Part shown: positions 48,901 to 57,540 of the stretch, piece after piece
How positions within the stretch are numbered: the stretch's first letter is position 1
Layout: each line of letters starts with the position of its first letter
Assembly: GCA_000719695.1 (NCBI GenBank)
Contig: JOHN01000045.1
Coordinates: forward strand, 1-64,000
Direction: 5' to 3'
DNA: 64,000 nucleotides
Origin: Streptomyces sp. NRRL F-6131
GTDB taxonomy: Bacteria > Actinomycetota > Actinomycetes > Streptomycetales > Streptomycetaceae
Notes under the pieces: generated by a model
The model's input: only the letters and a program-made list of their open reading frames with translations
Told to the model about the DNA's origin: nothing
Database searches by the model: none
Program-made: the position numbers and the translations under genes

Positions 48901-49656
48901 GAGGCGGGCCCGGGCAGCGGCAAGCGCCGTCGCCGGGGCAAGGGCGGCGCCGCGCAGGAGGAGCCGCAGACCGTCGAGGCGGCCGTGGCCGAGGCCGACT
49001 TCGAGCCGCTCGAGGACGCCGTCGAGGCCGTCGAGGCCGTCGAGGCCGCGCCGGTCCGCGAGGAGATCGAGGGTCAGCTGGCGATCGAGGTCCCCGGCGT
49101 CGCCGAGGCTCCGGCCGAGACCGTCACCGAGGCGGTCGTCGCCGAGGCCCCGGCGCAGGCTCCCGTCACCGCGGCCGGGCGGCCCCGCCGCCGGGCGGTC
49201 CGCAAGGCCACGGCTCCGGCCGGTGCGCCGGGCGGGGCGGAGATCGTGGTGCTGCAGGCCAAGGCCGAGGCCGCCCTGGCGTCGGCCCTGGCGGCGGTCT
49301 CCCCGGCGGACCGGGCTCCGGCCGAGGAGCAGCCCGCCGAGGCGGTCGTGGCCGAGGAGGTGGCCGAGCCGGCCGCCACCGAGGTCCCGGAGGTCACCGA
49401 GCCGGCCACGGAGGCCGTCGAGGTCCCGGAGGCCGCCGAGGCCGCCGCCGAGCCGGCCGCGACCGAGGAGCCCGCCGAGGAGGCGCCGGCGCCGAAGAAG
49501 CGGGCGGCCCGCAAGACCGCCGCCAAGAAGACCACCGCCGCCAAGAAGACGACGACGGCGGCGAAGAAGACCACCGCCCGCAAGACCGCCACCAAGCGGA
49601 CGAGCGCGGCGGCCAAGAAGGCGGCGGCCGCCGAGGGTGATACGGCGGCCGAGTAG
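45943..49656 (+). CDS. rne: Ribonuclease E/G with long disordered arms
   Basis: 1,237 residues. About the first 540 are low-complexity Ala/Glu/Pro alternating with ARRTRK and poly-Arg blocks. The conserved core follows: S1-like RNA-binding region from about 585 (GNVYLGKVQNVLPSMEAAF), the catalytic Mg2+ site DVNTGK near 854 and DFIDM near 897, and the zinc-link PCVHC near 955. The tail is acidic and ends in Lys/Ala/Thr repeats like histone H1 (AAKKTTAAKKTTTAAKKTT). The enzyme starts mRNA decay and processes rRNA. In Streptomyces the arms flank a central catalytic domain, as here. ATG 45943 follows gggaga at 45928. Immediate neighbours are the DUF2344 gene and rplU. Confidence 0.95.
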   Translation: MLDNTDPQQPAATEPNDTAGTGGDTASAAPPRRRRRAVSRPAGAPQGAAAETAETVLPAEAEATRPAETPAAEAPAAEPVAEKPVRARRTRKRAEAPAGAPEATAIVVTAPDAGATTAPAEEEPAPAAAKAPRAAKADRAEKTETTEKAETAEKAEKPVRARRTRKKAEAAPVEEAVAEAPVAEPEPEPEPVAVEAPAAEEAPAAPARRARRRRVVEAVSVVEPAPVAEEPVAEEPVAEEPEAEAEETPAEEPVVEVPATEPPQRVRRRAVRPSTAIFQAPVFQEPAPYVAPTAQAAATAQSAQSAPAAAQPSAAAQPSAAEEAPAAAAPRREEDEFEYSGVGRRRRVRTSVRVQTPSRQKHAAAKPVVEKPVVAEKPAAEKPAAVQRSVEAPAAVEAPATGPEAEDEWEDGRPSRRRRRGGRRRRRGEAEEIEAEAPEAEQPAAEEPAVDEEDDDEDDLAAGLSSSRRRRRRRRRSGETGAVETAETTEDGVRTVVKVREPRRRSTEPSFDPDEVQSIKGSTRLEAKKQRRREGRELGRRRVPIITEAEFLARRESVERVMVVRQNGQRTQIGVLEDGVLVEHYVNKEQATSYVGNVYLGKVQNVLPSMEAAFVDIGKGRNAVLYAGEVNFGALGGHGGPRRIESVLKSGQSVLVQVSKDPIGHKGARLTSQISLPGRYLVYVPEGSMTGISRKLPENERARLKQILKKIVPDDAGVIVRTAAEGASEEELTRDVQRLQQQWEDIQKKAASGNAPALLYGEPDMTVRVVRDIFNEDFTKVIVSGNEAWSTIHDYVTNVAPDLAERLQRWTSEVDVFATYRIDEQLMKALDRKVWLPSGGSLVIDRTEAMVVVDVNTGKFVGQGGNLEETVTRNNIEAAEEIVRQLRLRDLGGIIVIDFIDMVLESNRDLVLRRLLECLGRDRTKHQVAEVTSLGLVQMTRKRVGQGLLESFSEPCVHCNGRGVIVHMEQPSAHSHSHTGGGAAAVEAGPGSGKRRRRGKGGAAQEEPQTVEAAVAEADFEPLEDAVEAVEAVEAAPVREEIEGQLAIEVPGVAEAPAETVTEAVVAEAPAQAPVTAAGRPRRRAVRKATAPAGAPGGAEIVVLQAKAEAALASALAAVSPADRAPAEEQPAEAVVAEEVAEPAATEVPEVTEPATEAVEVPEAAEAAAEPAATEEPAEEAPAPKKRAARKTAAKKTTAAKKTTTAAKKTTARKTATKRTSAAAKKAAAAEGDTAAE

Positions 49657-49661
49657 TGCCC

Positions 49662-49692
49662 GGCCCCGGGCGGAGACCCTCCGCCCGGGGCC
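49662..49692 (+). terminator. rne terminator
   Basis: 13-bp stem ggccccgggcgga / tccgcccggggcc around gaccc. Confidence 0.9.
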
Positions 49693-49705
49693 CGTGCGGG
49701 CCGGT

Positions 49706-49734
49706 TTGCCCCTGCGGCGACCGGCCCGTATTCT
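49706..49734 (+). promoter_or_regulatory. rplU-rpmA promoter
   Basis: TTGCCC (49706-49711), 17-bp spacer, TATTCT (49729-49734): the best housekeeping-type promoter in the window. A leader of about 130 nt follows to ATG 49876, long enough for ribosomal-protein autoregulation. Confidence 0.75.
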
Positions 49735-49875
49735 TGACCACTGGCGTGTCTACGCCATGCTCCCGAGCACATCACCTCCCAACCCCTCGCAAGAGGACGT
49801 CGGGGGAGGCCCCTGTGTCCGTACCCAGGTGGCTGGCATCGAGAGTTCCGACCGAGTTGGGAAAGTAGGTACCGC

Positions 49876-50190
49876 ATGTACGCGATCGTTCGCGCAGGCG
49901 GCCGCCAGCACAAGGTCGCCGTCGGCGACGTGCTGGAGATCGACCGTATCGAGGCCAAGCCGGGTGACTCGGTGGAGCTCTCCACCATCCTGGTCGTCGA
50001 CGGTGAGGCCGTCACCTCCGACCCGTGGGTGCTGGCCGGCGTGAAGGCTCACGCCGAGGTGGTCGACCAGACCAAGGGTGACAAGATCGTCATCCTGCGT
50101 TACAAGAACAAGACGGGCTACCGTCGTCGTCAGGGTCACCGCCAGCAGCACACCGCGGTGCGCATCACCAGCATCGACTCGGTCAAGTAA
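49876..50190 (+). CDS. rplU: 50S ribosomal protein L21
   Basis: 104 residues, standard length; [18 protein letters not shown] at the N-terminus and [14 protein letters not shown] in the basic C-terminal loop identify L21. ATG 49876 has a weak ribosome site (agtagg). It starts the rplU-rpmA unit, with obgE beyond a hairpin. Confidence 0.97.
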   Translation: MYAIVRAGGRQHKVAVGDVLEIDRIEAKPGDSVELSTILVVDGEAVTSDPWVLAGVKAHAEVVDQTKGDKIVILRYKNKTGYRRRQGHRQQHTAVRITSIDSVK

Positions 50191-50202
50191 GGGGATAGCC
50201 AG

Positions 50203-50460
50203 ATGGCACACAAGAAGGGCGCAAGCTCTACCCGCAACGGCCGTGACTCGAACGCCCAGCGCCTCGGCGTGAAGCGCTTCGGCGGCCAGGTCGTCTCGGC
50301 CGGCGAGATCCTCGTCCGCCAGCGCGGCACCCACTTCCACCCGGGTGCCGGTGTCGGTCGCGGTGGCGACGACACCCTGTTCGCGCTGACCGCCGGTGCC
50401 GTGCAGTTCGGCACCCGCCGCGGCCGCAAGGTCGTCAACATCGTGGCCGTCGAGGCCTGA
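50203..50460 (+). CDS. rpmA: 50S ribosomal protein L27
   Basis: 85 residues. [19 protein letters not shown] and [21 protein letters not shown] are diagnostic; the N-terminal tail reaches the peptidyl-transferase centre. The start lies 12 nt after the rplU stop, with ggggat as ribosome site. Confidence 0.97.
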   Translation: MAHKKGASSTRNGRDSNAQRLGVKRFGGQVVSAGEILVRQRGTHFHPGAGVGRGGDDTLFALTAGAVQFGTRRGRKVVNIVAVEA

Positions 50461-50479
50461 GTCACACCAGACTCACAAT

Positions 50480-50513
50480 GAGGGGTGGGCCGGAATGATC
50501 CGGTCCACCCCTC
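50480..50513 (+). terminator. Terminator between rpmA and obgE
   Basis: gaggggtgg-gccgga pairs with tccgg-t-ccacccctc around atga. It should lower obgE expression relative to the ribosomal proteins. Confidence 0.85.
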
Positions 50514-50561
50514 GTGCTTTACCGCAGTGAACACCGACTTCTTCGTACTGGAGGCACACCC

Positions 50562-52040
50562 ATGACCACCTTCGTGGACCGCGTCGAACTTCACGTCGCC
50601 GCGGGCAACGGGGGCCACGGCTGCGCCTCCGTGCACCGCGAGAAGTTCAAGCCGCTCGGCGGCCCGGACGGCGGCAACGGCGGTGAGGGCGGCAGCGTCA
50701 TCCTCACCGTGGACGCGCAGGTCACCACCCTGCTCGAGTACCACCACTCGCCCAAGCGCAAGGCCACCAACGGCAAGCCCGGCGCCGGCGGCCACCGCAC
50801 CGGCGCCGACGGCCAGGACCTCGTCCTCTTCGTGCCGGACGGCACCGTCGTCCTCGACCGCCAGGGCAACGTGCTCGCCGACCTGGTCGGCCACGGCACC
50901 AGCTTCGTCGCCGCCCAGGGCGGCCGCGGCGGCCTCGGCAACGCGGCGCTCGCCTCCGCCCGCCGCAAGGCCCCCGGTTTCGCGCTGCTCGGCGAGCCCG
51001 GCGAGGCCCGTGACATCGTCATGGAGCTCAAGTCCGTCGCCGACGTCGCCCTCGTCGGCTACCCGAGCGCCGGCAAGTCCTCGCTGATCTCCGTGCTCTC
51101 CGCCGCGAAGCCGAAGATCGCCGACTACCCGTTCACCACCCTGATCCCCAACCTCGGGGTGGTCACCGCCGGCTCCACCGTCTACACCATCGCCGACGTC
51201 CCCGGGCTCATCCCCGGCGCCAGCCAGGGCCGGGGCCTCGGCCTGGAGTTCCTGCGGCACGTCGAGCGCTGCTCCGTCCTGGTCCACGTGCTGGACTGCG
51301 CCACCCTGGAGCCCGGCCGCGACCCGCTGACCGACCTGGAGACCATCGAGGCCGAACTCGCCGAGTACGGCGGCCTCGAGGACCGCCCGCGGCTGGTCGC
51401 CCTCAACAAGGTCGACGTGCCGGACGGACAGGACATCGCCGACCTGACCCGCGCCTCGCTGGAGGAGCGCGGCTACCGGGTCTTCGAGGTGTCCGCCGCC
51501 TCCCGCAAGGGCCTGCGCGAACTCAGCTTCGCCCTGGCGCAGATCGTCGCCGAGGCCCGCGCCGCCAAGCCCGTCGAGGAGTCCACCCGGATCGTGCTGC
51601 GGCCCGCCGCCGTCGACGACGCGGGCTTCACCATCACCGAGGAGGACGGCGCCTACCGCATCCGCGGCGTCAAGCCCGAGCGCTGGGTCCGGCAGACCGA
51701 CTTCTCGAACGACGAGGCCGTCGGCTACCTCGCGGACCGGCTGGCCCGGCTCGGCGTCGAGGACCGGCTGTGGAAGGTCGGCGCCCACGAGGGCGACACC
51801 GTCATCATCGGCCCGGACGAGAACGCCGTCGTCTTCGACTGGGAGCCGACCATGGCCGCCGGCGCCGAGATGCTCGGCCGCCGCGGTGAGGACCACCGCC
51901 TGGAGAGCCCGCGCCCGGCCGTCGACCGCCGCCGCGAGAAGCAGAAGGGGCGGGACGCCGCCGAGGCCGAGTTCCTCGCCTTCGAGGCGCTCTCCAGCGG
52001 CCGCCAGAGCGCCATCGAGGGCGACGACGAGGAGAACTGA
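50562..52040 (+). CDS. obgE: GTPase Obg
   Basis: 492 residues: glycine-rich Obg fold ([18 protein letters not shown] to about 158), G domain with GYPSAGKSS (about 166), DVPGLIPGA and NKVD, then the OCT domain (about 345-430) and an acidic tail. It takes part in large-subunit assembly, and in Streptomyces it senses GTP at the onset of aerial growth. ATG 50562 has ggagg upstream at 50549-50553; the frame extends a little further upstream without better signals. Confidence 0.96.
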   Translation: MTTFVDRVELHVAAGNGGHGCASVHREKFKPLGGPDGGNGGEGGSVILTVDAQVTTLLEYHHSPKRKATNGKPGAGGHRTGADGQDLVLFVPDGTVVLDRQGNVLADLVGHGTSFVAAQGGRGGLGNAALASARRKAPGFALLGEPGEARDIVMELKSVADVALVGYPSAGKSSLISVLSAAKPKIADYPFTTLIPNLGVVTAGSTVYTIADVPGLIPGASQGRGLGLEFLRHVERCSVLVHVLDCATLEPGRDPLTDLETIEAELAEYGGLEDRPRLVALNKVDVPDGQDIADLTRASLEERGYRVFEVSAASRKGLRELSFALAQIVAEARAAKPVEESTRIVLRPAAVDDAGFTITEEDGAYRIRGVKPERWVRQTDFSNDEAVGYLADRLARLGVEDRLWKVGAHEGDTVIIGPDENAVVFDWEPTMAAGAEMLGRRGEDHRLESPRPAVDRRREKQKGRDAAEAEFLAFEALSSGRQSAIEGDDEEN

Positions 52041-52107
52041 GCCCCACCGGGTCCCGTCCGGTCCCGGCGTGACCCCGGTGCGAGCCGGTGCGGTCCCGCG
52101 TGACCCC

Positions 52108-52148
52108 GCAAGCCCCCGCCGCCCCGTCAACGGGCGGCGGGGGCTTGC
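52108..52148 (+). terminator. obgE terminator
   Basis: Perfect stem gcaagcccccgccgccc / gggcggcgggggcttgc around the loop cgtcaac. Confidence 0.92.
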
Positions 52149-52303
52149 GCGCTGACGGAGCGCCCGCCCGTCCCGGCCCGCTCCGCGCGTCGTCCGGCCG
52201 CTGGAACGCGGTGCGGGCCGGGCGGGCCGATCGCGTAGATTGCGGGGGATGCGGCCGGGCCGGACCCGCCGCCGGAGCACCACACCGGAAGGGCGAACCC
52301 GAG

Positions 52304-53440
52304 ATGAGCGAGGACGAACTGCGGTCGGAGGTGCTGACCGCCCGGCGCATCGTCGTCAAGGTCGGCTCCTCCTCCCTCACCACCGCGGCCGGCGGCATCG
52401 ACGCCGACCGGGTCGACGCCCTCGTCGACGCCCTCGCCAAGGTCCGCACCCGTCCCGACGCCCCCGAGGTCGTGCTGGTCTCCTCCGGCGCCATCGCCGC
52501 CGGCCTCGCCCCGCTCGGCCTGGAGAAGCGGCCCAAGGACCTCGCCCGCCAGCAGGCCGCCGCCAGCGTCGGCCAGGGCCTGCTGATCGCCCGCTACACC
52601 GCCTCCTTCGCCCGCTACGGCCTGCGCGTCGGCCAGGTCCTGCTCACCGCCGAGGACGCCAGCCGCCGCGCCCACTACCGCAACGCCTACCGCACCCTCG
52701 ACCAGTTGCTCGCGATGGGCGCCATGCCGATCGTCAACGAGAACGACACCGTCGCCACCGCCGAAATCAAGTTCGGCGACAACGACCGGCTGGCCGCCCT
52801 GGTCGCCCACCTCGTCCGCGCGGACCTGCTCGTCCTGCTCTCCGACGTCGACGGCCTCTACGACGGCGACCCCAGCCGCCCCGGCACCAGCCGGATCGCC
52901 CGGATCGCCGGCCCGCACGACCTCGACGGCATCGAGATCGGCAGCGCGGGCAAGGCCGGCGTCGGCACCGGCGGCATGGTCACCAAGGTCGAGGCCGCCC
53001 GGATCGCCACCGGCGCCGGGATCCCCGTCGTCCTCACCGCCGCCAGCCACGCCGCCGACGCGCTGGCCGGGCGCCCCACCGGCACCCTGTTCCTGCGCAC
53101 CGGCAGCCGCTCCTCCGACCGGATGCTCTGGCTCGCCCACGCCAGCAGCCCGCGCGGCGCCCTGCACCTCGACCCCGGCGCCGTCGAGGCCGTGGTCTCC
53201 GGCGGCGCCTCGCTGCTGCCCGCCGGGGTCACCAAGGTCGACGGCGAGTTCGCCGCGGGTGATCCGGTCGACCTTCTTGCCGAAAACGGCCACATCGTGG
53301 CGCGCGGACTGGTCAACTTTGATGCGAGGGAGTTGCCCCGCCTGCTCGGCCGGTCCACCCGGGACCTGGCCCAGGAGTTCGGCGCCGCCTACGAGCGGGA
53401 GGTCGTCCACCGCGACGACCTGGTCGTCCTGCGCGGCTGA
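52304..53440 (+). CDS. proB: Glutamate 5-kinase
   Basis: 378 residues. The amino-acid kinase domain (RIVVKVGSSSLTT, SSGAIAAGL, NENDTVA, GTGGMVTKV) is followed by a C-terminal PUA domain from about 280, the proline-inhibited two-domain type. It makes glutamyl phosphate, the first step of proline synthesis; proA at 54266 does the second. ATG 52304 follows ggaaggg at 52287-52293; the frame is open upstream without a better site. Confidence 0.95.
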   Translation: MSEDELRSEVLTARRIVVKVGSSSLTTAAGGIDADRVDALVDALAKVRTRPDAPEVVLVSSGAIAAGLAPLGLEKRPKDLARQQAAASVGQGLLIARYTASFARYGLRVGQVLLTAEDASRRAHYRNAYRTLDQLLAMGAMPIVNENDTVATAEIKFGDNDRLAALVAHLVRADLLVLLSDVDGLYDGDPSRPGTSRIARIAGPHDLDGIEIGSAGKAGVGTGGMVTKVEAARIATGAGIPVVLTAASHAADALAGRPTGTLFLRTGSRSSDRMLWLAHASSPRGALHLDPGAVEAVVSGGASLLPAGVTKVDGEFAAGDPVDLLAENGHIVARGLVNFDARELPRLLGRSTRDLAQEFGAAYEREVVHRDDLVVLRG

Positions 53441-53582
53441 CCCGCCGCCGGACCGCCGGGGCACGGGCGGCTCCGCGCGGGGAGCACACGCCCGGCCACG
53501 GGCGAGGAGGGGTGGGGTCGCACCCGCGTCGGCCGGGGCCGGCGGGTACGACGACACGACATCGCCGAACAGGAGGCCGCCG

Positions 53583-54107
53583 GTGGAACGCAGGCGCGAG
53601 GCAGCGCTGACCGGAGGAACCACGAGCCGGCGGCTGACCAGCATCGACGGCGGCGGGGACGACGGCCCCGCCGGACCGGCCGGTCCGCCTCCGCAGGGTC
53701 CCGGCACGGTGCACCGGCTCCGGACGGAGCGCCGCGCCGCGACCGAGCCGCCCACCGTGCCCGAACAGGCCCGGCTCTGGCACGTGGTGCTCAGCGTGGC
53801 CGGACCGGTCACCCCGCTGACCGAACTGCGGGCCGGGCTGGAGCGGCTGGCGCACGACCACTCGTTCTTCCTGACCGCCCGCTACGCCGCCGACCACGCG
53901 GAGATCCGCTACTGGGAGCAGGCCCGCGACCTGCACGACGCGGCGGCGATCGCGCTGCGGCTGTGGGGCGAGCACAAGGTGACGGCGAAGCTGCCGCCGT
54001 GGGAGATCGTCGGCCTGGAGGTGGTCGACCGGTCGACGTACCACAAGCGCGTCGCGGAGGGCTTCGCCGGCCCGCCGCCGCAGCTGGGCGGCGTCTACCC
54101 CTACTGA
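53583..54107 (+). CDS. Conserved hypothetical protein between proB and proA
   Basis: 174 residues. A disordered, basic and Gly/Pro-rich first third ([12 protein letters not shown] onward) is followed by a compact domain: [57 protein letters not shown] and [11 protein letters not shown]. The domain looks like a small alpha/beta (ferredoxin-like) fold. It is conserved at this place in Streptomyces as I remember; function unknown, possibly tied to proline synthesis by position only. GTG 53583 follows aggagg at 53571-53576. Confidence 0.82.
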   Translation: MERRREAALTGGTTSRRLTSIDGGGDDGPAGPAGPPPQGPGTVHRLRTERRAATEPPTVPEQARLWHVVLSVAGPVTPLTELRAGLERLAHDHSFFLTARYAADHAEIRYWEQARDLHDAAAIALRLWGEHKVTAKLPPWEIVGLEVVDRSTYHKRVAEGFAGPPPQLGGVYPY

Positions 54108-54132
54108 GGTGCCCGGCCACCGAGGTGCCCGG

Positions 54133-54152
54133 CCCGCCGGTGGGCACCGGCG
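54133..54152 (+). terminator. Hairpin after the 53583 gene
   Basis: ccgccggtg-gg-caccggcgg: a tight perfect inverted repeat 25 nt after the stop. Confidence 0.5.
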
Positions 54153-54253
54153 GGAGGCGCGGGGCGCGGCGGAGCGGCGGGCACGGGGGCGGCCGGGGGA
54201 CGGGCGCCGTCTCGCCGGGCGAAATGCCCCGCGGGCGGGCCGGTGCGCTCCAC

Positions 54254-54266
54254 TACCCTGGGCGCA
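54254..54266 (+). promoter_or_regulatory. proA -10 box, leaderless start
   Basis: TACCCT (54254-54259), six bases, ATG 54266; no Shine-Dalgarno. The same TACCCT-N6-ATG layout recurs at 56394. Confidence 0.65.
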
Positions 54267-55588
54267 TGACCAGCGACCTCGCCACCGCCGACAGCCCCGT
54301 CCTCGCCGTAGCGCGCCGAGCCAGGGAGGCCGCCGCCGCGCTCGCCCCGCTGCCGCGCGCCGCGAAGGACGCCGCGCTGCGGGCGATCGCCGACGCCCTG
54401 GTCGCCCGCGCCGCCGAGATCACCGCCGCCAACGCCGAGGACGTCGACCGGGCCCGGGCGGCCGGCACCGCGGAGTCGGTGATCGACCGGCTGACCCTCG
54501 CCGAGGAGCGGATCGCCGCGATCGCCTCCGACGTCCGCGACGTGGCCGGACTGCCCGACCCGGTCGGCGAGGTCGTCCGCGGCTACACCCTGCCCAACGG
54601 GCTGGACGTCCGCCAGGTCCGGGTCCCGCTCGGCGTGGTCGGCATCATCTACGAAGCCCGCCCCAACGTCACCGCCGACGCCGCCGCGCTCTGCCTGAAG
54701 TCCGGCAACGCCGTCCTGCTGCGCGGCTCGGCCTCCGCCTACCGCTCCAACACGGCCCTGGTCGACGTCCTGCGCGACGCGGTCGTCGAGGCCGGGCTGC
54801 CGGCCGACGCGATCCAGCTGGTGCCGGGCGAGAGCCGGGACTCCGTCCAGGAGCTGATGCGCGCCCGCGGCCTGGTCGACGTGCTCATCCCGCGCGGCGG
54901 CGCCTCGCTGATCCGCACGGTCGTCGAGGGCTCCACCGTCCCCGTCATCGAGACCGGCACCGGCAACTGCCACGTCTACGTCGACGCCGAGGCCGACCTC
55001 GCGATGGCCGTCGGCATCCTGCTCAACTCGAAGGCCCAGCGGGTCAGCGTCTGCAACGCGGCCGAGACCCTGCTCGTCCACCAGGACGTCGCCGACGCCT
55101 TCCTGCCGCTCGCCCTCGCCGCACTGGCCGAGGCCGGGGTCACCGTGCACGGCGACGACGCGGTGCTCAAGGCCGCCGAGGGCTCCGCCGCCACCGTGCT
55201 GCCCGCCACCGACGAGGACTGGGAGGCGGAGTACCTCTCGTACGACATCGCGGCCGCCGTCGTGCCCTCGCTGGACGCCGCCGTCGCGCACATCCGCCGC
55301 TGGACCTCCGGCCACACCGAGGCCATCGTCACCACCTCGCAGGCCGCCGCCCGCCGCTTCACCCGGCTCGTCGACTCGACCACGGTCGCCGTCAACGCCT
55401 CGACCAGGTTCACCGACGGCGGTGAGTTCGGCTTCGGCGCCGAGATCGGCATCTCCACCCAGAAGCTGCACGCCCGCGGCCCGATGGGCCTGCCCGAGCT
55501 GACCAGCACCAAGTACATCGTCACTGGTGACGGCCATGTCCGGGGCGAGGCGACGCAGACCGTGGGCGGCGCCGCCGACGCCGGCTGA
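54266..55588 (+). CDS. proA: Glutamate-5-semialdehyde dehydrogenase (gamma-glutamyl phosphate reductase)
   Basis: 440 residues of the aldehyde-dehydrogenase superfamily. It reduces glutamyl phosphate with NADPH to glutamate semialdehyde for proline synthesis. [17 protein letters not shown], the catalytic Cys in [12 protein letters not shown] (about 263) and [23 protein letters not shown] read in two pieces are the signatures. ATG 54266 lies six nt behind TACCCT with no ribosome site, so the start is probably leaderless; the frame extends upstream to 53963 but that part overlaps the preceding gene. Confidence 0.96.
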   Translation: MTSDLATADSPVLAVARRAREAAAALAPLPRAAKDAALRAIADALVARAAEITAANAEDVDRARAAGTAESVIDRLTLAEERIAAIASDVRDVAGLPDPVGEVVRGYTLPNGLDVRQVRVPLGVVGIIYEARPNVTADAAALCLKSGNAVLLRGSASAYRSNTALVDVLRDAVVEAGLPADAIQLVPGESRDSVQELMRARGLVDVLIPRGGASLIRTVVEGSTVPVIETGTGNCHVYVDAEADLAMAVGILLNSKAQRVSVCNAAETLLVHQDVADAFLPLALAALAEAGVTVHGDDAVLKAAEGSAATVLPATDEDWEAEYLSYDIAAAVVPSLDAAVAHIRRWTSGHTEAIVTTSQAAARRFTRLVDSTTVAVNASTRFTDGGEFGFGAEIGISTQKLHARGPMGLPELTSTKYIVTGDGHVRGEATQTVGGAADAG

Positions 55589-55689
55589 CCCCGGCCCGCC
55601 GGGCCGCCGCGGACCCCGCCGTCACACGGGCGACGGACCAACTGGCCCGAGCCCCAGACAAATCGCCCGCCCGGTAATACGCTGAATCC

Positions 55690-56280
55690 GTGGCTGACGA
55701 TGTGGGGGGTTTGCCGTACCCCGACGATGCCGACCACGGTGGTGCGGCCGACGAGTTCGCCACCGTGGTCTTCGACGAGGCCTTCGTGCGCTCCGCCGCC
55801 GTGCACGAGCCGACCGCCAAGGAGCGGCAGCTCGCCGCCGCCGAGGCCCGCTTCGAGCCGGACACCACCGGCCCCGGCTGGGGCTACGACGCCCCCGCCC
55901 CGGACGGACTGCCGCTCGAACTGCGCCCGTACCCGAGCCGGCTCGACGACGACCACCGCTATCCCGATCCGTGGTCCGGCCCCGGCCGGACCTCCGGACG
56001 GCGGCGCTCGCGGCGCTGGCGCCCGGGCGGGTTCGACCCGATCGGCGCCGGCCGCGGCCGGTACGTCGCCCAGCAGCGCTGGCACCGACCGGTGGCCTGG
56101 GTGCTCGCCGTGATCATGGGCGTGAGCCTGGTCGCGGTGGCGGTCGCGGCGATCTACCAGGGCGTGGGCGGGGCCGGCGGCGCTCCCCGGCGGCCCGAGT
56201 CCGGCAGCAGCAGCCCCGGGCTCGACCCGGCGCCGCCGCCGGCCGAACCGTCGCTGGTGGTCACCGGTCCGGCGGGCTGA
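55690..56280 (+). CDS. Single-pass membrane protein with VVFDE motif (twin 1)
   Basis: 196 residues. An acidic cytoplasmic N-terminus contains EFATVVFDEAFVRSAAVHE followed by PTAKER. A long Pro/Arg region ends in one membrane helix (VAWVLAVIMGVSLVAVAVAA, about 137-157) and a short Pro/Ser outside tail. No enzyme motif. The FATVVFDEAFV segment is repeated in the next gene, so the two probably share a partner or assemble together. GTG 55690 lies nine nt after TAATAC (55675-55680), again without a ribosome site. From memory, a protein encoded at this place in S. coelicolor came up in studies of the MreB spore-wall complex; I cannot verify that. Confidence 0.8.
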   Translation: MADDVGGLPYPDDADHGGAADEFATVVFDEAFVRSAAVHEPTAKERQLAAAEARFEPDTTGPGWGYDAPAPDGLPLELRPYPSRLDDDHRYPDPWSGPGRTSGRRRSRRWRPGGFDPIGAGRGRYVAQQRWHRPVAWVLAVIMGVSLVAVAVAAIYQGVGGAGGAPRRPESGSSSPGLDPAPPPAEPSLVVTGPAG

Positions 56281-56393
56281 GCCACTGACCGGCGGGCGCG
56301 CCGGACGGGTGCGCCCCGGGGCGGCCGCCACCGGTCACGGAGCGCTTCCGGTGATCTGCCGCAGGACCCTCGTGGCGGGGCCGTGGTGCGCCT

Positions 56394-56406
56394 TACCCTG
56401 GTGTCA
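56394..56406 (+). promoter_or_regulatory. -10 box and leaderless start of twin 2
   Basis: TACCCT (56394-56399), six bases, ATG 56406. No Shine-Dalgarno. Confidence 0.65.
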
Positions 56407-57470
56407 TGGGTGACCCGCGCGAGCCTCCGGAGGGTGCGCCCGAGGGTGGTTCCGGAAACGATGACGAGTACCGGTCCGTCGTCTTCGACGAATCGTTCGT
56501 CCGGGCTGCCCGGATCCAGGAGCTGTCGGCGCGCGAGCGGCTGTCCGGCTCCTTCGCCCGGCCGACCCGGCCCAAGGTCCGGCTGGGGCCGCTGGGCACC
56601 GTGCCCCGGCAGGCGCTGGCGCTGCTGCTGGTGATCCTGCTGGCCTTCGGTGCCGCCGTGTACTTCGGGGTCAGCTCGCCGACCCGGCCCACCGCCCGGC
56701 CCCAGGGCAGTCAGCTGACCGTCAGCCTGGTGGCGCTGAGCCCGGCCTCGGCGGTCCGGGCGGTGGCCGACCCGGCCAACCCGTTCGCCGCCCTGCCGCC
56801 CGGCTACGGCGACGGCGCGATCGGGCTGGGGACCCCGACCGGGGCGGCCACCGGCCACTTCTCCCGGGTCGAGGTGACCAAGGCGCTCGACACCGTGCAG
56901 CGGTACCTGGTGGCGTCCTCGCTGTCGCCCGCCGTGCTGGTGCAGGGGGCGACCGCCGAGGTGCGGGCCTTCGTCACACCCGGCGAGCAGGCCCAGTTCG
57001 ACGCGAGCGTGGTCCAGCCGACCGACGACCGGCACCACGCATTGACCGGTTGGCTGGTCCGCTTCGACCCGGCGCAGGTGGCACTGGCCGCCGACACCGT
57101 GAAGGTGGCCGGGGCGATGCGGATCGACGAGGCGGACAGCGGCACGCTGCGGATCACCACCGACCACACCTTCGTCTACGCGCTGAAGGCCGCCGGGGCG
57201 CCGGGCGGGGCGCCGGTCACCCTGGAGACCGTGCGGCGGCAGCTGACCTTCGAGTTCGACCGGATCGACCTGGCGGCGGCGCAGCTGCGGCTGGTCGACT
57301 CGGTGCTGCAGGCCGGGCCGACGCCGTGCGACGGCTCGCTGGCCGGGGTCGTGCAGCCGGTGCTGGCCGGGGCGGACCCGACGGCGCCGCCGGCCGGGCC
57401 GTCGGCGGTGGACCCGGGCAACCACGCGCGGCCGGCCTGGCAGGTGTGCGGGGTGCTGGCGGGCGGCTGA
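56406..57470 (+). CDS. Single-pass membrane protein with VVFDE motif (twin 2)
   Basis: 354 residues. The cytoplasmic N-terminus has EYRSVVFDESFVRAARIQE followed by LSARERL, matching twin 1. One membrane helix follows (ALALLLVILLAFGAAVYFG, about 76-95), then an extracytoplasmic domain of about 255 residues: VTKALDTVQRYLVASSLSP, FVTPGEQAQFDAS, LTGWLVRFDPAQVALA. The last part has two cysteines (PCDG and VCGVL) that could form a disulfide. I recognise no family for the outer domain. ATG 56406 lies six nt behind TACCCT. Confidence 0.82.
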   Translation: MGDPREPPEGAPEGGSGNDDEYRSVVFDESFVRAARIQELSARERLSGSFARPTRPKVRLGPLGTVPRQALALLLVILLAFGAAVYFGVSSPTRPTARPQGSQLTVSLVALSPASAVRAVADPANPFAALPPGYGDGAIGLGTPTGAATGHFSRVEVTKALDTVQRYLVASSLSPAVLVQGATAEVRAFVTPGEQAQFDASVVQPTDDRHHALTGWLVRFDPAQVALAADTVKVAGAMRIDEADSGTLRITTDHTFVYALKAAGAPGGAPVTLETVRRQLTFEFDRIDLAAAQLRLVDSVLQAGPTPCDGSLAGVVQPVLAGADPTAPPAGPSAVDPGNHARPAWQVCGVLAGG

Positions 57471-57474
57471 GCGC

Positions 57475-57511
57475 CGGCGGCCCCCGGTCGGGGTGACCGG
57501 GGGCCGCCGGG
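57475..57511. terminator. Bidirectional terminator
   Basis: Perfect 16-bp stem ccggcggcccccggtc / gaccgggggccgccgg around ggggt, between twin 2 and the convergent protease. Confidence 0.92.
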
Positions 57512-57540
57512 GTCGCGCCCGGGGAGGGCGGCAGCCGGGC

